From: Flavobacteriales bacterium
GTDB taxonomy: Bacteria; Bacteroidota; Bacteroidia; Flavobacteriales_F; PHOS-HE28
DNA length: 64,000 nucleotides
Direction: 5' to 3'
Assembly (NCBI GenBank): GCA_019912395.1
Contig: JAIOIH010000087.1
Span: 1 to 64,000, forward strand
Part shown: positions 9,391 to 17,965 of the stretch, piece by piece
Numbering within the stretch: the first letter of the stretch is position 1
Layout: every line of letters starts with the position of its first letter
The notes under the pieces: generated by a model
What the model saw: the letters and a program-made list of their open reading frames with translations, nothing else
Databases searched by the model: none
Told to the model about the DNA's origin: nothing
Translations under genes and position numbers: made by a program

Positions 9391-11052
9391 TTACACGAGT
9401 TGATGTTCGGCAGCCCCTTGCATGTCCAAAAAGAGTCCGAGCAACAGCGTGGGGACGAGCTGTGCCGTGGTGTTGGGCGTATTCGGGTCCGCCAGGTAGA
9501 TCAGATAGGCATCAGTCCAATAGTGATCGGCCTGTTGCCCGAAGAGCAGGTAGTTGGTCTTCAGCTGGTCCTTTACCTGTTGCGATACGTCCACCTTGAA
9601 CAACAGGTCCGCAGCTTGTGCCACCAGGGCGTTCGGGTCCTCCGGTGTGGTGAACTGCTGCGTGAGCGCCATGAAGTCGATCTTGAACTGCAGGTCCCGA
9701 CTTTCCAATTGGTAGAGGTTGCTCGGCGTGGAGAGCCCGAAATAGGAAAGGACCTGATAGGCATAGAGGCGGTAGGTGTACGAGCCGGTGTCCATCCAGA
9801 TCCCATCATAGAGCGGGCCTTGGTAGTAGGCGACCCATCCGGCCACGTTGGGCGGTTCGCTGATGCCCTGCCCGGTGAGGTAGAGCAGGCTGAAGATGTC
9901 CTTCCAGATGTGGTATTGCGCCTCGAACCGGGTCGCGTCCGGCATGGGCATTTCCAGCTCGCGCAGGGTGCCGATGATGAAGTCCGCCGGGCCGGAGATC
10001 ATGCAGGCCCGCACGTCCATGCTGAAGAAATGATCGCTGGTGAGCAACGCCTGGAGCACGATGCGCATCTGGTCCGGCGCGGAAGCATTGTCGCGGAAAA
10101 CCTGTGCCAGCGGTTGGATCACGTCCGTCTCCACGGTGGCCGTGATCTCGCCGTGAACGAAGAAGTGGTAGAGCTTGCGCGCCACGTGCAGGCTTACTTC
10201 CTCCTTGGCGAAGATCATGTCCAGGAGGGCGTTGATCTCGGTAGTGCCGCCGCCCGTACCGCCCTGACCTTGGATCACCGTGTTGTTGAAGAAGGCGGAA
10301 AACTGCTTGTCCGTACTGTCGTGCAGGAAGGGGAGGAAACCCACGCTGGGGAGGATGGGGGCGCCACCGCTTTGTAATTGCACGGTCCAACCCGTGAGGA
10401 CACGAGCTGCTGCATGCACATCCTCCTCGGTGTATCCGGTTCCCTCCCCAAGCGTGAAGAGTTCCATCAGCTCCCGGCCGTAGTTCTCGTCCGGTGCGGC
10501 GTTCGTGTTGAGGTAGCCATTGAGGTAGATCAGCATCGCGGCATCCACCGTCACATCGTACATCAAACTGCGGAAGTTCCCCAGGCACTCGTCGCGCAGC
10601 AACTGGTTCATCTCGTAGAGCGGCTCGGCAAGCTGCACCACCGATGCCTGCGTCGCCAGGTTGGTATGCCAGAACAGCACCATCTTTTCCCGGATGTTCC
10701 GCGCCTGGCCGATCATCAAGCCCGTCCACCAGCTTTGGAAGCTCGCCACCCGGGCAACGTTCGGGTTGGGCTGCAGGTTGGGGTCGCGCACCACGGTGGT
10801 CCACGTGCTGCCGAAAGGGACGTCCGGGTCGATCAGCGACGGGTCCGGCTGGTTGTTGCCGTCCGGTGCGGTATAGGCCTTGATCGGAGGCGTGGTGTCG
10901 TTGGTGAAGGTGAGCAGATCGTCCACGACATCCGTCAGCGACATGCCCGCGAAATGCGCGAGGTCGGCAGTGCTTGCACCAAAGAGCGTGCGCCGAAGAA
11001 GGTGGCGCAGCTCGGTGGGGCCGAACGTCCCGGTGTATGGTTGCAGGGCCAT
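9391..11052 (-). CDS. DUF1800 family protein
   Basis: A 553-residue protein of the DUF1800 family. ATG at 11050-11052 was chosen because the protein then begins MALQPYTGTFGPTELRHLLRR, the conserved start of the family; an upstream extension of 25 codons looks non-coding. Family features seen: HLLRRTLFG, WHTNLATQ, LRDECLGNFRSLMYDVTVD, NENYGRELMELFTLGEG-like ENYGRELMELF, and ARKLYHFFVHGE. No signal peptide or sorting domain is evident, in contrast to its DUF1501 partner. Function unknown; the two-gene order DUF1800 then DUF1501 is conserved widely. Confidence 0.9.
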   Translation of the reverse strand: MALQPYTGTFGPTELRHLLRRTLFGASTADLAHFAGMSLTDVVDDLLTFTNDTTPPIKAYTAPDGNNQPDPSLIDPDVPFGSTWTTVVRDPNLQPNPNVARVASFQSWWTGLMIGQARNIREKMVLFWHTNLATQASVVQLAEPLYEMNQLLRDECLGNFRSLMYDVTVDAAMLIYLNGYLNTNAAPDENYGRELMELFTLGEGTGYTEEDVHAAARVLTGWTVQLQSGGAPILPSVGFLPFLHDSTDKQFSAFFNNTVIQGQGGTGGGTTEINALLDMIFAKEEVSLHVARKLYHFFVHGEITATVETDVIQPLAQVFRDNASAPDQMRIVLQALLTSDHFFSMDVRACMISGPADFIIGTLRELEMPMPDATRFEAQYHIWKDIFSLLYLTGQGISEPPNVAGWVAYYQGPLYDGIWMDTGSYTYRLYAYQVLSYFGLSTPSNLYQLESRDLQFKIDFMALTQQFTTPEDPNALVAQAADLLFKVDVSQQVKDQLKTNYLLFGQQADHYWTDAYLIYLADPNTPNTTAQLVPTLLLGLFLDMQGAAEHQLV

Positions 11053-11237
11053 GCGGATCGGCTTGGTACGGAAAGGTAGGATTTCCTGATCTGGGACTTG
11101 TTGAATGATCACAAGTTTGATCCGCACGGAAAAAAAGCAAAGTGGTGAGGAGGAAACCGGAAATGAGCAAGGGCCGCTATCCCCTCACTCCCACGCTCCC
11201 GCCCACCTTCGCCATTGGAAGGTTCTCAGGCCATGTC

Positions 11238-11774
11238 CTACTTGTTGAATGAACCCAGCATCCAGTGGTGCTTCTCGATCTGCTCGATGAAGCCCTTCAC
11301 CATGCGCTCGGTGCCGGCATCGGAAAGTTTCATCGCCAGTTCCACGGTCTCGTACATGTGATCGACCAGTACCACATGATCCGCGAGCAGGTTCTTCACC
11401 ATGTTCGCGGAGCTGGGCACGGTTGGGTCCTCCTTCAGGTCGCTCACCTTCAGGTATTCGGCGAAGGTGCTCAAGGGACGCTCATGGAACACGCGGACGC
11501 GCTCGGCAATGAGGTCGATGTTCATTTGGGATTGAGTGTACTGCACCTCGAGGTTCTCATGGATATCGAAGAAATCCCCGCCAGTGACGTTCCAGTGGTA
11601 GTTGCGGAGCTTCTGGTAGTGTACCTCATAGTTCGCCAGCAGTTCGTTCAATGAATCGGCCAGCAGCTTGCGCTCCTTCGTGGACCAGCGCAAGGAATGC
11701 ATGCGTACGCTTCCTGTGCTCGATTTGCCCTGCTTCTTTTTCTTGGTGGAGGATGTCTTTTTCCTGGTTGCCAT
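11238..11774 (-). CDS. dps: Dps family DNA-protection/ferritin-like protein
   Basis: A 178-residue ferritin-like protein that would oxidise and store iron and shield DNA under stress. A Lys/Ser/Thr-rich N-terminal tail (MATRKKTSSTKKKKQGKSST) precedes the four-helix domain (about 30-178) and may bind DNA. The dinuclear ferroxidase site ligands typical of Dps are visible in LRNYHWNVTGGDFFDIHENLE-type sequence (His, Asp, Glu spaced as in the family), followed by IDLIAERVR. Stands alone between DUF1800 and the TMEM220-like gene. Confidence 0.9.
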   Translation of the reverse strand: MATRKKTSSTKKKKQGKSSTGSVRMHSLRWSTKERKLLADSLNELLANYEVHYQKLRNYHWNVTGGDFFDIHENLEVQYTQSQMNIDLIAERVRVFHERPLSTFAEYLKVSDLKEDPTVPSSANMVKNLLADHVVLVDHMYETVELAMKLSDAGTERMVKGFIEQIEKHHWMLGSFNK

Positions 11775-11826
11775 GGATCGGTTGTTTGGTCTGTAACAAG
11801 GAAGATGCGTTTTTGTGCGCTGCCGA

Positions 11827-12189
11827 TCAGGAACGCTCGCCCCGCTTGGGCAGCGCGAGCGCGAGCATCACCACAAAGGCGATCACCAATCCCAGGAATT
11901 CACGCGTCTCCTCAATGATCGGTCGCGAGTCCTCCATCCGGCCAGCGATGTTGGGATAGCCCCCCTGCACCCAACGGAAGAACGCAGGTGAGGCCGTGAG
12001 CATCCACACTCCGAAGACAACGGTAACACCCCACAACCACCACTTGGGGTATTTGCCAAAAGCGACCAAAGCGCAGGAGATGGCGATCGCCAGGTAGCCC
12101 AAGGTCCAATGGATCGGGTCGGGGTCGTTCAGCTGGAGTCCGGCGAAGACCACGAATACAATGGAGAGGATGAGGTAAAGGATCTTCAT
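11827..12189 (-). CDS. Transmembrane family 220 protein
   Basis: A 120-residue membrane protein with about four hydrophobic segments (residues 1-16, 28-44, 50-66, 95-112). QLNDPDPIHWTLGY near the N-terminus is the recognisable signature of the TMEM220 family. No function is known. It ends 52 bp before the dps start on the same strand. The 170 bp upstream (12190-12359) hold nothing recognisable. Confidence 0.8.
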   Translation of the reverse strand: MKILYLILSIVFVVFAGLQLNDPDPIHWTLGYLAIAISCALVAFGKYPKWWLWGVTVVFGVWMLTASPAFFRWVQGGYPNIAGRMEDSRPIIEETREFLGLVIAFVVMLALALPKRGERS

Positions 12190-12359
12190 CGCAGGTTGGA
12201 TTGGTGGACCCGAAAGTTATGGATCCGACTGGTCAAGGGTCTTCATCCCAACCTTGGCGCTCCTGCCTGCCTTTGGTAAGGGGTGTCAGGCCGAACGATA
12301 CCTGCGGCCATTAGCCGTCCTCCAGTGCCAAGGGCACATGGTCCCCTCCAGTATCCGGT

Positions 12360-14693
12360 TCAGAACTCGATGCGGTAGCTCAGGTTGGGAATGATCCCGA
12401 GCTGATATTTGGTCACCACTTCACCCTTGCGCGAATCGTAGTAACGGAATGCTTCATTCTGCGCGTTCGTCACGTTCTGGATATCCAAGGACCATAAGCC
12501 GGTGCGCCCGGCGCGATCCCTTTTCAGGTAGATGCGCAGGTCGATGCGATGGAACGGTGCCAGTTGCTCGCTCCACTGTGCACCTGTGAAGACGGTACCG
12601 CCGGTGGTTTCGGACATGCCGACATTGATCGGGGTTTCGCGTAGCCCGCCCATCATGTTCAAGCGCCCGCTAACGCCCCAGGTGCGCACGCGGTCCTCTT
12701 TCGTCTTCCTGAATTCCTTTCCTCCGAAGAGGTTGAACAGATAGTTGTTGTCCCAGCGCGTGGGGTGCTCCTCACCAGTCGCGTCCACGTACCGGCTGTT
12801 GAATACCGATGCATTTACTTGATAGAAGAACTGGTTGGCAAAGCGGTGGTCCGCGCTCAGTTCCACGCCCATGTTGCTGGCCGTGCCGGTGCCTTCCAGC
12901 GGAATGAGGACCTGTTCATCCCAAACATTCACCATGCTGAAGTCCTCTCCAAAGTCGAATGCGCTTCCCATCCCGTTCACGGGCACATCCGTGATGTGCT
13001 GGTAGTAGGTTTCCACATGAAGCCTCAAGCGATCATTCACAGGATGGTCGTAGCCCAGCACCACATCCTGGGAGCGTGTGAGGCCGATGTCCTGCTCTGG
13101 GAACGGTCTGTGGGGTTGCGTGTTGAAGGATTGCCACTGCGGTAGCTGCGACTTGATCCCCGCAGCCAAAGCCAAGGCACGCCCCTTGCGCATGCGCCAT
13201 TGCAACGCGGCACGCGGTTCGGCAACGGTCTCCTCCGTGAAGGTGAAGTAGGAGAGGCCCATACCGGCCGTGACCTGCAGTTGGTCGGTCAGGCTCCACC
13301 GGCCATTCAGCCACGGACGTAGCAACCAGCCTGTGATGTCGGTGTTCTGCACGCTGGTAACCCGGCGCTCCAAGGCGCTGGCCCCAACAGTATAGCGGAA
13401 CCTGCCGCCCACTGCGCCGTCCACCTGGGCCATGCCCGTGAGCTTCCGCTCGCTGAGCGTTGCCTCAGTGTGGTAGCCCACGCTATAGTCCGGAAGCAGG
13501 CTGTCCTCGGTGCGTTGCTGATCATTCTCGGAGATCACCACGGCTGCACGCAGCGTGCTCCGCCCGCCGAGCGGAATGCGGATACGCCCACCTGCGGCGC
13601 CCACTTTGGAGGTGTAATCGATGTTGCGGCTATCCTTGTCCACTTGCCATTCCGCAGTGTCGTGTTCAGCCTCGAACACATTGCTGCTGTTGCCGCCCAC
13701 GCCGAAGAGGTGCGCCTCACCGCGCTTGCCCAAAGGCAGTGCTACATGGAAGGCGAGGTCCTGGAAGTTGATCAGCTCATCGCCGAGGTTCACGCCCAAT
13801 GCTCCCAAGATGCCCACGGTGGAGTAGCGGTAGTTCACCAAGTAGGAGGCCCGGCCGCCGTTGCCGATCGGACCTTCCGTGGAAATGTCCAGCCCAAGAA
13901 GTCCGGCCTGTGCTGTCCATTCCTGTTGGTGCATGTTGCCATTGCGCAGGTGCATGTCCAGGATCCCGCCCAATGCGTTGCTGCGGTCCATGGGGAACAC
14001 GCCGGTGAGCAATTGGGACGTGCCGAGCATCTGTGCGCTGAGCATGTTCACCCCGCCACCGCTGAGCGTGGGCAGGTCGCTGGCGGTGCCAGCGTTGCCG
14101 GTGTGGTTCGGGCTCACGATCTCCAAGCCTTCCAGGGTATATGCATTGGCATTGGGCGAGTTGCCGCGAATGATCAAATGGTTGGCCTGATCATTGGCAT
14201 TGGCCACCCCCGGCAGGGCGGACACCAACCGGCCGGGATCGAAAAAGGTGGCGGGCCAGCGCAGGCTCTGTTCCACCGTGAAGGACCGAACGCCCAGCAG
14301 GTCCGGCTGTTCGCGGGCCATCGCGCTCACGGTAACGGCCCCCAGTTCACTCGGGGCCGGTGAAAGCTCCAAGCGTTGCTCGGCCTGCTTGCCCGCGCGC
14401 AGCCACAGCTCGGGTATTTCCAAGGTATCGAAGCCCACTGCTGCAACTCGCAGCGCATAGTGCCCCACGGGTATGGCGGCCATGCGGAAGTGCCCGGCAC
14501 TATCACTGGTGGCGATCAATGAGACGTTGCCCGGAACGAGCATCACCGCTGCGCCGGGCACGGGCTGGAAGGATCGTGCATCCACCACTTGGCCGGTGAG
14601 CACGGCCATGGGCGGCTGTGCGACCGCCAGTAGGGGGGCGAGAAAAAGCAGAAGTGTATTGAACCGCAACAGCTCCTTCGTCAGGTGGAACAT
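12360..14693 (-). CDS. TonB-dependent receptor with carboxypeptidase-like regulatory domain
   Basis: A 777-residue outer-membrane receptor for energised uptake of an unknown ligand. ATG 14691-14693 was chosen because it gives a signal peptide (MFHLTKELLRFNTLLLFLAP); the open frame upstream by 110 codons is Arg/Cys rich and looks non-coding. Order: carboxypeptidase-D regulatory-like domain (about 30-115, VLTGQVVDARSFQPVPGA), plug (about 130-240, with HLIIRGNSPNANAYTLEG), and a beta-barrel to the C-terminal aromatic-like end SYRIEF. No SusD partner gene is adjacent, so a glycan-utilisation role is not indicated. Confidence 0.92.
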   Translation of the reverse strand: MFHLTKELLRFNTLLLFLAPLLAVAQPPMAVLTGQVVDARSFQPVPGAAVMLVPGNVSLIATSDSAGHFRMAAIPVGHYALRVAAVGFDTLEIPELWLRAGKQAEQRLELSPAPSELGAVTVSAMAREQPDLLGVRSFTVEQSLRWPATFFDPGRLVSALPGVANANDQANHLIIRGNSPNANAYTLEGLEIVSPNHTGNAGTASDLPTLSGGGVNMLSAQMLGTSQLLTGVFPMDRSNALGGILDMHLRNGNMHQQEWTAQAGLLGLDISTEGPIGNGGRASYLVNYRYSTVGILGALGVNLGDELINFQDLAFHVALPLGKRGEAHLFGVGGNSSNVFEAEHDTAEWQVDKDSRNIDYTSKVGAAGGRIRIPLGGRSTLRAAVVISENDQQRTEDSLLPDYSVGYHTEATLSERKLTGMAQVDGAVGGRFRYTVGASALERRVTSVQNTDITGWLLRPWLNGRWSLTDQLQVTAGMGLSYFTFTEETVAEPRAALQWRMRKGRALALAAGIKSQLPQWQSFNTQPHRPFPEQDIGLTRSQDVVLGYDHPVNDRLRLHVETYYQHITDVPVNGMGSAFDFGEDFSMVNVWDEQVLIPLEGTGTASNMGVELSADHRFANQFFYQVNASVFNSRYVDATGEEHPTRWDNNYLFNLFGGKEFRKTKEDRVRTWGVSGRLNMMGGLRETPINVGMSETTGGTVFTGAQWSEQLAPFHRIDLRIYLKRDRAGRTGLWSLDIQNVTNAQNEAFRYYDSRKGEVVTKYQLGIIPNLSYRIEF

Positions 14694-15092
14694 GCTGCGA
14701 TGATACGAAGTGCAGAGGAAGGAGGAGGCCAGCTGCACCCCCGCACTTAAACCGTCATCGCGACGAGGCTCTGCGAGGAAGCGGCACGAGTTTACCTGTC
14801 GAGCCAAACCCAATCGTGTAACCATTCCCTCTCCCTCTTCAACGCATCCCATGGTCTCGCCCAACGAGATCCGCGACACGCAGCGGACCCTGAAAGTAGC
14901 GCAAGGAATCACCCCACAATGCGTGTCATCGCGAAGGGGTTGGCTGGCGCGGTGGCGCAGGCCAACCCTGAAGCGCCCGGCAATGTAGCGGGTCAGGCAG
15001 CTCCGATACGTATCGGTTGGCACCGTCAGGCCAAATGCTCCTTTCGGAGACAGCCATTTTCTGATCCACTGATTTTCTGATCGTCTGATTGA
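14694..15092. other. Gene-free spacer with degenerate repeats
   Basis: About 400 bp without a convincing gene. It contains two fragments built on GTCATCGCGA (near 14756 and 14926), the first continuing into GAGGCTCTGCGAGGAAGCGG, which resembles the dispersed repeats with CGTCATTGCGAGGA-type cores seen in many genomes. The right end carries the 18-bp repeat at 15072-15089. The small frame at 14710-14988 has biased, repeat-derived composition and no leader, so I do not call it. Confidence 0.5.
15072..15089. repeat. 18-bp dispersed repeat, copy 1
   Basis: ATTTTCTGATCGTCTGAT, identical to 24865-24882. It is preceded by CTGATCCACTG, giving a run of CTGAT units. Located 3 bp beyond the stop of the T9SS gene at 15093. 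Confidence 0.75.
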
Positions 15093-16085
15093 CTACGGCA
15101 TCACCACCAACCGCCCCGTGTACATGGGTTTTCCGGCTGCGGTGGCTGCGACTCCTGCGGTGGCTGAGGCCCTCGAAGCCACCCGCACCACATACGCCCC
15201 CGGTGCCAGCATTCCCGCAGGCAGGGAATAGCGCTCCGCGCCCGCAGGCCAAGCCCCTTGCCACACCACGCGCCCGCTGGCATCGTGGATGTACAACTCG
15301 GCCTGCGTTAACTGTTCATTTGCGGAAAACACCGTAGCGCCCGCGCTGGGGTTGGGCACAATGGCCAAGGGGCGTGCAGCCTCCAGTTCGTGAATGCCCA
15401 CCGTACCCTCTTGGAAGAGGATGTCGTCGATATAGTACTGGCCGAGAGTGAATAACCAGCCGGATGCGGCCTTGAAGCGAAGGGAACCCAGCACATTGGG
15501 CGCGGGCAGGCCGCTGGGCATGGTGTCAAAGTTCCAGGAACACACCAAGCTGTTGTTCACGAGGAACGAAGCGGTCCGGTCGTCCAGGTCAAAGCCCAAG
15601 GTCACGGTGAACCAGGTATTGTGCGGGTAATTGCCGGTGTATGTGGCCCCATTGGCATCGCAGGTCACCGTGTTCATGGTGGACGGGGTGAAAGTGATCA
15701 CGGCGGCAGGCGCGTCTGAAGCAACATCCTCACCGTGGACCAGCATGAGTATGGCACCCCGCTGCGTTGGAACGAACATGCGCCAGCTCAAAACGTAGCT
15801 GCCCCACACATGGTAACCCAGCAAAAGAACTTCGTCCACCGGACCGCCATCGATATCCTGGATCATCTGGACGAATTCCAAGCTGTTGTTCGGGCTGTTG
15901 GACAGCGTATCGGTGACGGAAGCGTCCTCATTGGTGCCCGCCACGCCGCTCACCGTGCGCCAATGCACCGGGTCGCTTGCGGCAATGCGGTCGCCCGCCT
16001 GCAGGCTGTCGAAGTTCTCCGAAAAGATCACTTGGCCCAAGAGCGATGCCGGCACAAAGGCGAGCAGAAGGAGGAAACCCTTCAT
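15093..16085 (-). CDS. T9SS cargo protein with LamG-like domain (duplicate module, third gene)
   Basis: A 330-residue exported protein: signal peptide (MKGFLLLLAFVPASLLGQ), a concanavalin/LamG-like jelly-roll region (about 20-225, starting VIFSENFDSLQAGD and containing NTWFTVTLGFDLDDR), and a T9SS type A domain (about 235-330, IVPNPSAGA, GAYVVRVA, GRLVVMP). It is a close paralogue of the 338-residue protein at 17966. Its ATG overlaps the stop of the upstream gene as ATGA, indicating translational coupling. A short repeat is inserted in the sorting domain at 15161-15180 and is read in a different frame than in the paralogue. Probable role: surface-exposed binding or structural protein. Confidence 0.85.
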   Translation of the reverse strand: MKGFLLLLAFVPASLLGQVIFSENFDSLQAGDRIAASDPVHWRTVSGVAGTNEDASVTDTLSNSPNNSLEFVQMIQDIDGGPVDEVLLLGYHVWGSYVLSWRMFVPTQRGAILMLVHGEDVASDAPAAVITFTPSTMNTVTCDANGATYTGNYPHNTWFTVTLGFDLDDRTASFLVNNSLVCSWNFDTMPSGLPAPNVLGSLRFKAASGWLFTLGQYYIDDILFQEGTVGIHELEAARPLAIVPNPSAGATVFSANEQLTQAELYIHDASGRVVWQGAWPAGAERYSLPAGMLAPGAYVVRVASRASATAGVAATAAGKPMYTGRLVVMP

Positions 16086-17605
16086 TCCAACACAAGCTTG
16101 GTACCGGTGAGGATGCGCCGCGCATCACTGATGTGGGCACTGTAGAGACCCGCAGGTTGGCGGGAAAGATCCAAAGGGATGGTCTGCGCCTCTTGGGTGC
16201 CCAGTTCCTTGCGTACCACCAACCGGCCCCGAGCGTCGAAGACCTGCAACAGCAGCGTGCCTTCCAAGGGCAAGCCTTCAGGCAACTCCAGCGAGAGGTT
16301 GATGCGCCCATTGCTCGGATTGGGCCACGCCCGCAGCGCATGTTCCAGGCCGTACGCGATCTCGTTGATGCCCACATACTGGCAGCCCGGCACCAAACAG
16401 CCCTCGGCATCCAGCTTCATCAGCCACATGTTCTGGTCGCTGTAGGGTGCTATGGTGTCGCGGTTCCAGGTCTCACCGGTCAGCACCATACCTCCGTCAC
16501 TGGTGGGCTCGATGTCCCAAGGGATCTCCGGATAGAGATTGGTCAGGTTGGCGAAATGCGCATAATCCCGCCGCCAAAGGGAATCGCCGTCCGCAGTGAA
16601 GCGGTAGATCACGGCCCGGTTCCAATAGATCTGTTGGATGGCCCCACAGGCAATAAAAGTGCTGTCGCTGTCCTGGTAGCCGTCGGTAAAGGTTGCCCAT
16701 GTGTAGGAAGTCGGCTTGCACTTCAGCCCACTGTACTGCCATTGCAACGCGCCGTCATCGGAATACATGGCCAAGTACATGGTGTTATCATACGGTTGGC
16801 CGGGGGGGGGCAGCACATTGGTCTTCCATTCCCCCATGCACAGCAGCTTGTTGCCGAAGACATGCTTCACACCCCACCAATTCCCCCTTGGCTTGGGCTG
16901 GGAGGCATGCCAAAGTTCATTGCCTGTGCTATCGATCTTTAAAAGATAGCCTTTACTGTAACTCTTTCCCGCAAGATACATACTGCCGTTTTCGTCCACG
17001 GCCATGGAAAGCGATTCCATTTGTGGATACCGTTGGAAGAATTGGACATTGGCCAAGGTGTCCGTGCGCATGGCGTAGGCGCTGTACGGTATGGTCGTAC
17101 CACCTCCTTCCATACCCGTGAAATAGAAGTGGTTATTTATGGCGATGACCTTACGTGCGTATGCGAATGTGTCGATCAGGATGGGTTTTGTCCAAAGCGT
17201 ATCACCGTTTCCATCGAAACGGGCGGCCCAAAGTGTATCTAAGGGTTCCCCGCCGGAGAGAGTGTATAGCCCAGTAATAAAGCCATTGTCCCATGGGATG
17301 TTTGATACGGGATCAGCATAGCCGCCGAAATTTTCAAATCTAGGCTTATGGATAAAAGAATCAGATATGTATCCTCCTTCGGCGGAGAATGAGGTTACGG
17401 CGCAATCTTGCCAAGTCGTATCCAATTGGGTTTGTACCCCGAATACAATATATCCATTAGGAGTTTCCCTGACTGAAGACCCACTAGCGAACCCACTGGA
17501 TACATTATAATGGGCGATGTTGAAGGTGGTTTGGCCCCGCGCGGCACTTACGGCCCAAAGGAGGCTGGCCGCTATGGCCAGCCTCCAATTTGCCTGCATC
17601 TTCAT
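16082..17605 (-). CDS. T9SS cargo protein, propeller-like (duplicate module, second gene)
   Basis: A 507-residue exported protein with signal peptide (about 1-24, ending AARGQ), a long central region of repeating Bacteroidota-style segments (GDTLWTKPI, GYLLKIDSTGNELW, FTADGDSLWRRDYAHF) suggestive of a beta-propeller, and a T9SS type A domain (about 420-507, RAWPNPSNGR, PAGLYSAHI). It is a paralogue of the 512-residue protein at 18979; the LDAEGCLVPGCQYVGINE stretch is identical. Nine C in a row at 16802-16810 (complement) encode PPP of VLPPPGQ in frame; the paralogue has an interrupted tract there. Start overlaps the stop of the truncated upstream gene and its stop overlaps the next start, both as ATGA. 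Molecular function unknown. Confidence 0.85.
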   Translation of the reverse strand: MKMQANWRLAIAASLLWAVSAARGQTTFNIAHYNVSSGFASGSSVRETPNGYIVFGVQTQLDTTWQDCAVTSFSAEGGYISDSFIHKPRFENFGGYADPVSNIPWDNGFITGLYTLSGGEPLDTLWAARFDGNGDTLWTKPILIDTFAYARKVIAINNHFYFTGMEGGGTTIPYSAYAMRTDTLANVQFFQRYPQMESLSMAVDENGSMYLAGKSYSKGYLLKIDSTGNELWHASQPKPRGNWWGVKHVFGNKLLCMGEWKTNVLPPPGQPYDNTMYLAMYSDDGALQWQYSGLKCKPTSYTWATFTDGYQDSDSTFIACGAIQQIYWNRAVIYRFTADGDSLWRRDYAHFANLTNLYPEIPWDIEPTSDGGMVLTGETWNRDTIAPYSDQNMWLMKLDAEGCLVPGCQYVGINEIAYGLEHALRAWPNPSNGRINLSLELPEGLPLEGTLLLQVFDARGRLVVRKELGTQEAQTIPLDLSRQPAGLYSAHISDARRILTGTKLVLE

Positions 17606-17889
17606 CGTACGATGGAGAACGAGGTGGAAAGCCCGGAACCGCCCATATGGACCTTGTACAACCCTGCTGGCAATGCACTCAGGTCCAAGCGGCTCAAGCC
17701 GTTCTCCTCGGCTTGATGCACCAAGAGGATGCGTCCTTGGGCATCCATGATCCGGATCTCATCACCCTTCTGCTCAACCGGCCATTTGAGGTAGGCCTCG
17801 GTACTGGCGGGGTTGGGGTAGAGGAGGCGGTACGGATCGGATCGTTGTCCTTGTGTCATTTTGTTCGGGTATATGTACGCCATTGCCAA
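17602..17889 (-). pseudogene. Truncated copy of the beta-helix T9SS gene (sorting domain only)
   Basis: A 95-codon frame whose last ~75 residues match the C-terminus of the 20514-24583 product almost residue for residue (YPNPASTEAYL, WPVEQKGDE, LVHQAEENG). The first ~20 residues (MAMAYIYPNKMTQGQRSDPY) have no counterpart and no signal peptide, so the product could not be exported. It keeps the ATGA overlap with the following gene. It may persist because its translation feeds ribosomes to the downstream gene, which is inference. The duplication breakpoint is near 17824. Confidence 0.8.
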
Positions 17890-17965
17890 AGTACTGCGTT
17901 CGTTGGTCCGTGGCCTTCCGGTTTGAGCATCGGTCCGCTACAGAAAGGACCGGTGAACGCGTCTC

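Noticed and set aside
14710-14988. 92-codon plus-strand frame in the 14.7-15.1 kb spacer
   Set aside because: Arg/Ser/Pro-rich, no start context, overlaps degenerate repeats.
12360-15023. Longer form of the TonB receptor starting at 15023
   Set aside because: The extra 110 residues are Arg/Cys-rich and precede a perfect signal peptide at ATG 14693.
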